Shown here one piece after another: positions 7,108 through 12,265 of a stretch of DNA of 12,265 nucleotides. The notes beneath the pieces were generated by a model. The model was given only the letters and a program-made list of their open reading frames with translations, did no database searches and had not been told where the DNA came from. Location of the stretch: the NCBI GenBank assembly GCA_003554005.1, contig PWEU01000068.1, forward strand, positions 1-12,265, read 5' to 3'. This DNA comes from Nitriliruptoraceae bacterium. Its GTDB lineage: Bacteria; Actinomycetota; Nitriliruptoria; Nitriliruptorales; Nitriliruptoraceae. The first letter of the stretch is position 1. Each line of letters opens with the position of its first letter. The translations under genes and the position numbers were made by a program.

Positions 7108-7683
7108 TCAGGACAACGGGGGGACGGCGACGCCCTGCTGCGAGGGCAGGAGCTCGTTGGCGTGGGCCCGCATGTCGAAGCTCGGGTCGATCAACGCCGT
7201 CATCCCGAGCCCGGTGAGGGCCCCCAGCATCACCTCGGCGCGGGCGACGGCCTCGGCCTCGCTCAGGCTCGGGTCCTCCCGTTGCCAGGCGTCGGCGAAA
7301 CGCTCCACCCGACGCCGGTGGCTACGCAGCACCCGGGACGCGATCGAGGGGTCGGTCAGCCCCCGGCCCGCGAGCTGGAGGTAGATGCGGGCGATCGGCG
7401 ACGACCCGGTCATGAAGGCCACGAAGGCATCCACGAGATCGTCGAGGGTGTCGGCCCCGGCCCCGGCCGGGTCGGGATCGACCGACTCGATCGCCTCACG
7501 GATCACCTCGAAGACCGCGTCGTCCTTCGAGGCGAACAGGTTGTAGAAGCTGCCGGCCCCGACCCGGGCGTGGGCGGTGATCGCCTTGAGCGTCACGCCC
7601 TCGATCCCGACCTCGGCCAGCAGACGACGCGTGGCCGACAGGATCCGCTCGCGGGTCTCCAACCCGACGCGGTACCTCGCCAT
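7108..7683 (-). CDS. TetR-family transcriptional regulator
   Basis: The 191-residue protein has a typical TetR N-terminal domain. TRERILSATRRLLAEVGIEGVTLKAI is followed by the recognition region ARVGAGSFYNLFASKDDAVFEVI (about residues 38-60), with the SFYNLFASKDD signature. The C-terminal helical domain (70-191) is ligand-binding in this family and gives no substrate clue here. ATG at 7683 is chosen because AGGAG lies six bases upstream in AGGAGAGGGTG; the frame stays open to 7848, but that extension has no RBS and runs through the promoter region. The gene diverges from the fadE5-type dehydrogenase across a 274-base region with repeated operator-like elements, so it most likely represses that gene and perhaps itself in response to an acyl-CoA or fatty acid. 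This regulatory role is inferred from context. It could also be co-transcribed with the CNNM genes downstream. Confidence 0.9.
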   Translation of the reverse strand: MARYRVGLETRERILSATRRLLAEVGIEGVTLKAITAHARVGAGSFYNLFASKDDAVFEVIREAIESVDPDPAGAGADTLDDLVDAFVAFMTGSSPIARIYLQLAGRGLTDPSIASRVLRSHRRRVERFADAWQREDPSLSEAEAVARAEVMLGALTGLGMTALIDPSFDMRAHANELLPSQQGVAVPPLS

Positions 7684-7803
7684 CACCCTCTCCTCACGTC
7701 GTTTCCGGCCGTTCTGCGGCTCCTGGGCGGTCATTGTCCCCTGGTGTCGGACCGGTGGTGACCGGAAGCTAGCGGCAGGACCGCTGCCGACGGTCGATGC
7801 AGC

Positions 7804-7832
7804 TTGCAGAAATGGAACGAACACTCCAATAT
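7804..7832 (+). promoter_or_regulatory. Candidate promoter of the fadE5-type gene
   Basis: TTGCAG (7804-7809) and CAATAT (7827-7832) are separated by 17 bases, the ideal spacing for a vegetative sigma factor. The -35 keeps the TTG core, while the -10 is a partial match. Transcription would start near 7839, giving a leader of about 118 bases. The first TGGA-N8-TCCA element lies within the spacer and overlaps the -10, which fits repression by steric exclusion. Confidence 0.5.
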
Positions 7833-7866
7833 GTAGCACACGTTCCAAGATGGAACATCCACTCCA
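7812..7866. repeat. Operator-like repeat array (TGGA-N8-TCCA twice, plus central dyad)
   Basis: ATGGAACNNNCACTCCA occurs at 7812-7828 and again at 7850-7866, 38 bases apart, with 14 of 17 positions identical. Each copy contains the inverted half-sites TGGA and TCCA eight bases apart. Between them GTTCCA-AGA-TGGAAC (7842-7856) is a perfect 6-bp inverted repeat that shares its right arm with the second copy. Such short dyads beside a divergent tetR gene are typical TetR-family operators. Binding by the adjacent regulator is inferred, not shown. Confidence 0.6.
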
Positions 7867-7957
7867 GCTCTGACGTTGTCAACTGGAGAACCGCCTCAGG
7901 TCGTCGCGACGGAGCCCGCACGCGGCCGGGGCTGACCGGTGGATCGAGGGAGACGCG

Positions 7958-9838
7958 ATGAGCCACTACAAGAGCAACCTCCGCGACATCGAGTTCAACC
8001 TCTTCGAGGTGCTCGGAGCGGACAGCTACTTTGGGACCGGGCCCTTCGAGGCCGTGGACGGCGAGCAGGCGAGGATGTTGCTCAGCGAGCTCGATCGCTT
8101 CACCCGCGAGTCGATCTGGGCTGAGTCCTTCGTCGCCGCCGACCGGGAGCCACTGGAGCTCTCCCCCGAGGGTGACGTGCGCATCCCCGAGGAGCTGGAC
8201 CGGGCGCTGCACGCGTTCTACGACGCGGGCTGGCACCTGATGCCGCTGCCGACCCACCTCGGCGGGTTCGGCGCCCCGCCGACGATCCGCTGGTCCGGCA
8301 CCGAGCTGCTGGCCGGCGGGCACGCGACCGCCAGCCTGTGGCCGATCGGCGCGCTCATGGCCTCGATCGTCGACCAGATCGGCACCGAGGGCCAGAAGCA
8401 GGCCTTCGGGCGGCCTCTGGTCGAGGACCGCTGGGGCGGCACCATGGTCCTGACCGAGCCCGATGCCGGCTCGGACGTGGGTGCCGGGACCACCAAGGCC
8501 ACCTTCGTCGAGGCGGCCGGAGACGACGACCTCGGTGACGTCTACCACCTCGAGGGCATCAAGCGCTTCATCACCTCCGCCGACGCCCAGACCCACCCCA
8601 ACACCCTCCACCTGGTGCTGGCCCGCCCCGAGGGCGCCGCACCGGGCACCAAGGGTCTGAGCCTGTTCCTCGTGCCCAAGCGCCACGTCGACGCGGACGG
8701 CACCATCGGCGAGCGCAACGGCGTTCGGGTCTCCAACCTCGAGAAGAAGATGGGGATCAAGGGCTCGGCGACCTGCGAGCTGTCGCTGGGGCAGGACGGC
8801 GTCCCGTGTGTCGGCTACCTCGCCGGCAACGTCCACGAGGGCATCAAGCAGATGTTCCTCGTGATCGAGTACGCCCGGATGATGGTGGGCACCAAGGCGA
8901 TGGCCACCCTGTCCACCGGCTACCTCAACGCCCTGGACTACGCGAAGATCCGCGTGCAGGGTCCCGACCTGACCCAGATGACCGACAAGACCGCCTCCAA
9001 GGTGGAGATCATCAACCACCCGGATGTGCGCCGGATGCTGATGGAACAGAAAGCCCACTCCGAGGGCATGCGCGCCCTGGTGATGTACGCCGGCTGGGTC
9101 CAGGACCAGGCGCAGCTCGCCGCGCCCCCCGACACCATGGGCGGTGAGGACCACGACGAGCACGACCGCTGGATCGCCCGCGAGGACCTGCTGCTGCCGC
9201 TGGTCAAGGGCTACTGCTCGGAGAAGGCCTACGAGCTGCTCGGCTCCATGAGCCTGCAGACCTTCGGCGGTTCGGGGGTCACCCAGGACTACCCGATCGA
9301 GCAGTACATCCGCGACGCCAAGATCGACACCCTCTACGAGGGCACCACGGCCATCCAGGCCCTCGACCTGCTGTTCCGCAAGATCGTGCGGGACCAGGGT
9401 GCCACGCTCACCTGGTTCGCCGACCAGATCCGGACCTTCCTGAAGGCCGGGCCGGACGGGGATCCCTTCGCCGACGAGCGGGAGCGTCTGGGTGCCGCGT
9501 TGGATGCGGCCCAGTCCCCCCTCGGTGTCCTGCTGCAACACGCGATGGCGTCGATGGACGAGTCGAAGCGGACCGAGCTGTACAAGACCGGCCTGCAGTC
9601 CACGGCCTTCCTGGCCTCCCTGGCTGAGGTCATGATCGGCTGGCTGCTGCTGCGCCAGGCCGAGGTCGCCCACGACGCCATGGAGGTCGGCGGCGACAAG
9701 GACCGGGACTTCTACCCCGGCAAGGTCGCAGCGGCGCGGTACTTCACCAAGGCCGTCCTGCCGAAGGTGGGCCTGCGAGCGCAGATCGCCGCCGAGGAGG
9801 ACGGTGCCCTGATGGACGTGCCGGCCGAGGCGTTCTGA
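7958..9838 (+). CDS. fadE5: FadE5-type long acyl-CoA dehydrogenase
   Basis: The 626-residue protein opens with MSHYKSNLRDIEFNLFEV, nearly the same as mycobacterial FadE5 (about 611 residues, from memory), and stays similar throughout. It oxidises acyl-CoA to trans-2-enoyl-CoA with FAD, the first step of beta-oxidation; FadE5 has broad chain-length range. Visible marks are MVLTEPDAGSDVGAG (163-177, flavin/substrate region), IKRFITSAD, KGLSLFLVPK, ARMMVGTKAMATLSTGYLNALDYAK and YPIEQYIRDAKIDTLYEGTTAIQ. The catalytic base is E461 in YEGT. A C-terminal extension (about 500-626) beyond the classical ACAD core is typical of this subgroup. ATG at 7958 follows GAGGGAG at good spacing. It is divergent from tetR, preceded by an operator-like array and closed by a strong hairpin, so it appears to be a single-gene unit. 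The partner electron-transfer flavoprotein is not in the window. Confidence 0.93.
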   Translation: MSHYKSNLRDIEFNLFEVLGADSYFGTGPFEAVDGEQARMLLSELDRFTRESIWAESFVAADREPLELSPEGDVRIPEELDRALHAFYDAGWHLMPLPTHLGGFGAPPTIRWSGTELLAGGHATASLWPIGALMASIVDQIGTEGQKQAFGRPLVEDRWGGTMVLTEPDAGSDVGAGTTKATFVEAAGDDDLGDVYHLEGIKRFITSADAQTHPNTLHLVLARPEGAAPGTKGLSLFLVPKRHVDADGTIGERNGVRVSNLEKKMGIKGSATCELSLGQDGVPCVGYLAGNVHEGIKQMFLVIEYARMMVGTKAMATLSTGYLNALDYAKIRVQGPDLTQMTDKTASKVEIINHPDVRRMLMEQKAHSEGMRALVMYAGWVQDQAQLAAPPDTMGGEDHDEHDRWIAREDLLLPLVKGYCSEKAYELLGSMSLQTFGGSGVTQDYPIEQYIRDAKIDTLYEGTTAIQALDLLFRKIVRDQGATLTWFADQIRTFLKAGPDGDPFADERERLGAALDAAQSPLGVLLQHAMASMDESKRTELYKTGLQSTAFLASLAEVMIGWLLLRQAEVAHDAMEVGGDKDRDFYPGKVAAARYFTKAVLPKVGLRAQIAAEEDGALMDVPAEAF

Positions 9839-9865
9839 GCCCCGATCGACCCGATCGCACGACCC

Positions 9866-9894
9866 GCTGGGCCCGCCGACACGGCGGGCCCAGC
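9866..9894 (+). terminator. Terminator-like hairpin after fadE5-type gene
   Basis: A perfect 13-bp GC-rich stem is formed by GCTGGGCCCGCCG (9866-9878) and CGGCGGGCCCAGC (9882-9894), with a three-base ACA loop, starting 27 bases after the stop codon. No run of T follows, which is common for actinobacterial hairpin terminators. It is the strongest inverted repeat seen in the window and separates fadE5 from the penicillin-binding protein gene. Confidence 0.75.
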
Positions 9895-9934
9895 CGTGTC
9901 AAGCGCCGACCTTCGGCCACCACCGGCTGCGCTG

Positions 9935-9959
9935 GTCACGGGCCCGTGACGGGTACCTT
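9935..9959 (+). promoter_or_regulatory. Palindrome and candidate -10 box upstream of penicillin-binding protein
   Basis: GTCACGGGCCCGTGAC (9935-9950) is a perfect 16-bp palindrome. Three bases later TACCTT (9954-9959) fits the TANNNT -10 form. The palindrome fills the space where the -35 and spacer would be, as a repressor or activator site would. Transcription would begin near 9966, giving a leader of about 90 bases. No partner regulator is identifiable. Confidence 0.45.
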
Positions 9960-10016
9960 GGACGGTCGGTCCGCACCTCCTCGGCAGCCCCCTGCGCCAG
10001 GTCGGCGACCACCCGC

Positions 10017-10037
10017 GGCGACGCCCGAGACGTCGCC
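10017..10037 (+). promoter_or_regulatory. Leader hairpin just before the RBS of the penicillin-binding protein gene
   Basis: GGCGACG (10017-10023) and CGTCGCC (10031-10037) form a perfect 7-bp stem with a seven-base loop, ending six bases before AGGGAG (10044-10049). It could affect translation initiation, but stems of this length are frequent by chance in DNA this rich in G and C. Confidence 0.3.
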
Positions 10038-10055
10038 CCGCTGAGGGAGCGCACG

Positions 10056-12265
10056 ATGGCGAGATCGTCCAAGACCAAGGGGCGCGGCAGCGACGGCCGG
10101 CGCACCGGCTGGCGGCGTGGGCGCCGCTGGATCCTGGCCCTGCTGGTCGTCGCCGCGGTGCTGCTCGCGGCCTTCGGACTGCTGGCCTTCTACCTCGTGT
10201 TCTCCAGCGTGCCCCTGCCCGACGACATCGACGCCCGGTCGTCGCTGGTGTTCGACGTGGACGGTGAGGAGGTGGGCACGCTGGCCAGCGAGCTCACCCG
10301 TGACGACGTCCCCCTCGAGTCGCTGCCCGACCACGTCCCCGCGGCCGTCGTGGCAGCCGAGGACCGCGGCTTCTACGAGCACCGTGGCATCTCGGTCACC
10401 GGGATCGCCCGCGCCCTGTTCACCAACGTGCGGGCCGGCTCGGTCCAGCAGGGTGGCTCCACCATCACCCAGCAGTACATCAAGAACGCCGCGCTCAGCC
10501 CCGAGGTGAGCTACCGACGCAAGGTGGAGGAGGCGGCGCTGGCGATCAAGCTCGAGCAGACCTACAGCAAGGACGAGATCCTCGGGTTCTACCTCAACAC
10601 GATCTACTGGGGCCGTGGGACCTACGGCATCGAGGCCAGCTCCCAGGCCTTCTTCGAGATCCCCGCGGCCGAGCTGGACGTGAACCAGGCCGCCACGCTG
10701 GCCGGCATCATCGCCTCGCCGGAGAACTTCGACCCGCTGGAGAACCCGGAGCGGGCCGATCAGCGGCGCCGTTTCGCGCTGGAGGGCATGGTCGAGACCG
10801 GGGCCCTGACCCGGGCCGAGGCCGATGCGCTGCTGGCTGAGGGTCTGCCCGAGGTCAGCGAACGCCGTGGGGTCGACCGCGGCCCCAACGCCTACTACCT
10901 CGACGCGGTACGGCGGGAACTGGCGGCCCGGGAGGAGTTCGCCCAGGGCGAGCTGTTCCGGGGCTTGAGGATCCACACCGAGCTCGACCAGTCGCTGCAG
11001 GCCGCCGCCCAGCGGACCCTGACCGCGGCGGTCGTCGATGGACCGACCGACACCGGAGCGATCGTCTCGATCGATCCGGCGACCGGGGGGGTCCGTGCGC
11101 TCGTCGGCGGTCCCGACATCGGCGAGCAACCGTTCAACACCGCGGTGCGCTCGGTCCGGCAGGTGGGCTCGACCTTCAAGGCCTTCACCCTCCAGGCGTT
11201 CATCGAGGCCGGCCGCTCCCCCGAGACGCGCTTCGCCGCACCCGCGGAGCTCGAGGTGGAGGACAGCGAGCGCCCCATCTCCAACTACGGCGGCTCGAGC
11301 TTCGGCGAGCAGACGGTGCGGCAGGCCACCGCCTCCTCGACCAACACCGTCTACGTCCAGATGCAGGAGGAGGTCGGTCGCGAGCTCGTCATCGATGCCG
11401 CCCGCCGCGCCGGACTGCCCCGTGCCCGCGCCGACGAGGTGTTCCCCACCGAGCGCGGTGAGGGGCAGACGATGCGTCCCTTCGCCGGGCTCACCCTCGG
11501 GCAGGACGGGTTCAGCCCGCTGGAGCTGACCTCCGCCTTCGGGACCTACGCCGCCGAGGGCTTCCACGTGCAGCCCCGTCTGATCGTGCGTGTCGAGGAC
11601 AGCCAGGGGCGGGCGATCTACACCCCCGGACTCATCGACGAGCAGGCGCTGGAGGTCCAGGTGGCGCGGGCCGTCAGCGACGTCCTGGTCGACGCGGTGG
11701 TGGCCGGGAGCGGCCGGGCTGCGGCGCTGGACGACCGCCCCGTCGCCGGGAAGACCGGCACGACCAACGAGGGCCGGGACGTCTGGTTCGCCGGCTACAT
11801 CCCGCAGCTGTCCACCGCGGTCTGGCTCGGCAACCTCGACAACTCCCCGATCGAGGGCGACGGGGTCGCCGGTGGCGCCCTGGCCGCGCCGGTCTGGCGG
11901 AGCTACATGGAGCAGGCCACCGCCGGGCTCGAGGTGCAGGGCTTCACCGCACCGTCGCTCGACCTCGAGGGCGGTGAGCCCGACGAGGCCGCCTGCCCGG
12001 AGGGGTACGAGTTCGCCGACCCGCCGAGCGCGGCCGACGAGGACGGTTTCTTCCCCGACATCCTCGTCGACCTGACCGACGACGAGGGACGTCCCTGCGT
12101 CGAGATCAAGCCCGAGCTGGAGCCCTGCCCGCCCGGCTACGCCTTCGGCCCGTTGCCCGATGGGCCGGACGAGTTCGGGCGTGTCCCGGACGTGCTCGAC
12201 GAGCCGGTGGACTTCCAGGGCCGCCGCTGCGTGGAGATCCTCGAGGATCCCGAACCCGAACCCGA
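10056..12265 (+). CDS. Class A penicillin-binding protein (PBP1A-like), C-terminus beyond window
   Basis: The 736 visible codons encode a bifunctional peptidoglycan synthase. A short basic cytoplasmic tail (1-24) leads to one membrane helix (about 25-49), so the enzyme lies outside the membrane. The glycosyltransferase (GT51) domain follows: E102 in AAEDRGFYEHRG is the catalytic acid, with QGGSTITQQ at 132-140 and YLNTIYWGRGTYGIEAS. The transpeptidase domain has the serine nucleophile S372 in GSTFK (SxxK), S428-T-N430 (SxN) and K566-T-G (KTGTTN). It polymerises lipid II and crosslinks stem peptides. After about residue 640 a proline- and acid-rich tail holds two cysteine repeats and runs off the edge. 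The ATG is supported by AGGGAG six bases upstream. The tail does not look like PASTA domains. The gene stands behind its own candidate promoter and palindrome. Confidence 0.95.
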   Translation, partial: MARSSKTKGRGSDGRRTGWRRGRRWILALLVVAAVLLAAFGLLAFYLVFSSVPLPDDIDARSSLVFDVDGEEVGTLASELTRDDVPLESLPDHVPAAVVAAEDRGFYEHRGISVTGIARALFTNVRAGSVQQGGSTITQQYIKNAALSPEVSYRRKVEEAALAIKLEQTYSKDEILGFYLNTIYWGRGTYGIEASSQAFFEIPAAELDVNQAATLAGIIASPENFDPLENPERADQRRRFALEGMVETGALTRAEADALLAEGLPEVSERRGVDRGPNAYYLDAVRRELAAREEFAQGELFRGLRIHTELDQSLQAAAQRTLTAAVVDGPTDTGAIVSIDPATGGVRALVGGPDIGEQPFNTAVRSVRQVGSTFKAFTLQAFIEAGRSPETRFAAPAELEVEDSERPISNYGGSSFGEQTVRQATASSTNTVYVQMQEEVGRELVIDAARRAGLPRARADEVFPTERGEGQTMRPFAGLTLGQDGFSPLELTSAFGTYAAEGFHVQPRLIVRVEDSQGRAIYTPGLIDEQALEVQVARAVSDVLVDAVVAGSGRAAALDDRPVAGKTGTTNEGRDVWFAGYIPQLSTAVWLGNLDNSPIEGDGVAGGALAAPVWRSYMEQATAGLEVQGFTAPSLDLEGGEPDEAACPEGYEFADPPSAADEDGFFPDILVDLTDDEGRPCVEIKPELEPCPPGYAFGPLPDGPDEFGRVPDVLDEPVDFQGRRCVEILEDPEPEP
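11994..12257 (+). repeat. Two tandem 44-residue cysteine repeats in the penicillin-binding protein tail
   Basis: Unit 1 (residues 647-690) and unit 2 (691-734) each begin CPxGYxF and contain PD-[IV]-L, then GR-x-CVEI, ending in EP. Aligned without gaps, 21 of 44 residues are identical. Cysteines are at 647 and 681 in unit 1 and 691 and 725 in unit 2, the same 34-residue spacing each time. At DNA level the period is 132 bases (11994-12125, 12126-12257). More units may follow beyond the edge. Confidence 0.8.

Larger units (their letters stand above)
7684..7957. other. Divergent control region between tetR and fadE5-type gene
   Basis: These 274 bases hold the tetR leader side (7684-7800, no clear motif), then an AT-richer core (7801-7890) that stands out from the surrounding GC-rich DNA and carries the repeated TGGA/TCCA elements, then the fadE5 leader with GAGGGAG at about 7946-7952 before the ATG. 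The core also has TCCAG at 7863-7867 facing CTGGA at 7883-7887, which may add a further half-site. On the minus strand CATATT (7833-7828) is a possible -10 for tetR, without a good -35. Confidence 0.6.

Noticed and set aside
7684..7848. N-terminal extension of the TetR regulator (55 further residues)
   Set aside because: No RBS lies before the outer start, the extension would cover the promoter and operator array, and the inner ATG at 7683 has AGGAG six bases upstream and matches the normal TetR beginning.
7769..9673. Long open frame on the minus strand (634 residues) opposite the fadE5-type gene
   Set aside because: Its composition is low-complexity (many His, Gly, Val, Leu), it has no motif, and it covers a confident gene and the control region.
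9936..11567. Long open frame on the minus strand (543 residues) opposite the penicillin-binding protein gene
   Set aside because: Shadow of a confident coding gene; repetitive Gly/Asp/Arg/Val composition with no recognisable domain.

Overview
This is a high-GC (roughly 70% by eye), densely coded chromosomal stretch from an Actinomycetota-type bacterium. The evidence is the strong G/C bias at third codon positions, frequent GTG starts, an F420-dependent luciferase-like oxidoreductase, and an acyl-CoA dehydrogenase that closely resembles mycobacterial FadE5. A deep-branching actinobacterial class such as Acidimicrobiia or Nitriliruptoria would fit, but the window alone cannot settle this. I see no transposase, integrase, tRNA, rRNA or CRISPR array. 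Most of the window is housekeeping or lipid-metabolism content.

Layout. (1) Bases 1-889, minus strand: a PaaI-type hotdog thioesterase followed 20 bases later by an LLM-class F420-dependent oxidoreductase that runs off the left edge. (2) Bases 1072-3299, plus strand: ilvD (dihydroxy-acid dehydratase) with an excellent ribosome binding site, then an unrecognised 162-residue protein behind its own candidate promoter. (3) Bases 3318-7034, minus strand: two tandem CNNM/CorC-type (HlyC-like) membrane proteins with CBS domains, coupled by an ATGA stop/start overlap, then a second hotdog thioesterase and a 79-residue four-cysteine protein. A tetR gene (7108-7683) lies just upstream on the same strand. 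(4) Bases 7684-7957: a divergent control region with a repeated TGGA-N8-TCCA element overlapping a candidate promoter. (5) Bases 7958-9838, plus strand: a fadE5-type acyl-CoA dehydrogenase ending in a 13-bp terminator-like hairpin. (6) Bases 9839-10055: the terminator, then a perfect 16-bp palindrome and candidate -10 box. These precede a class A penicillin-binding protein (10056 to the right edge) whose C-terminal tail carries two 44-residue cysteine-bearing repeats.

How the genes may work together. The TetR-family regulator probably controls the divergent fadE5-type gene, and possibly itself, through the repeated operator. This is the usual arrangement for fatty-acid-responsive repressors. 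The two thioesterases and the dehydrogenase point to acyl-CoA turnover. The paired CNNM proteins may form a heterodimeric divalent-cation transporter. The penicillin-binding protein builds and crosslinks peptidoglycan.

I did not find a wholly new multi-gene system. The items most worth a second look are the cysteine repeats on the penicillin-binding protein, the operator array between tetR and fadE5, the palindrome at the penicillin-binding protein promoter, the four-cysteine small protein, and the diverged CNNM pair. No gene-free stretch exceeds 300 bases.
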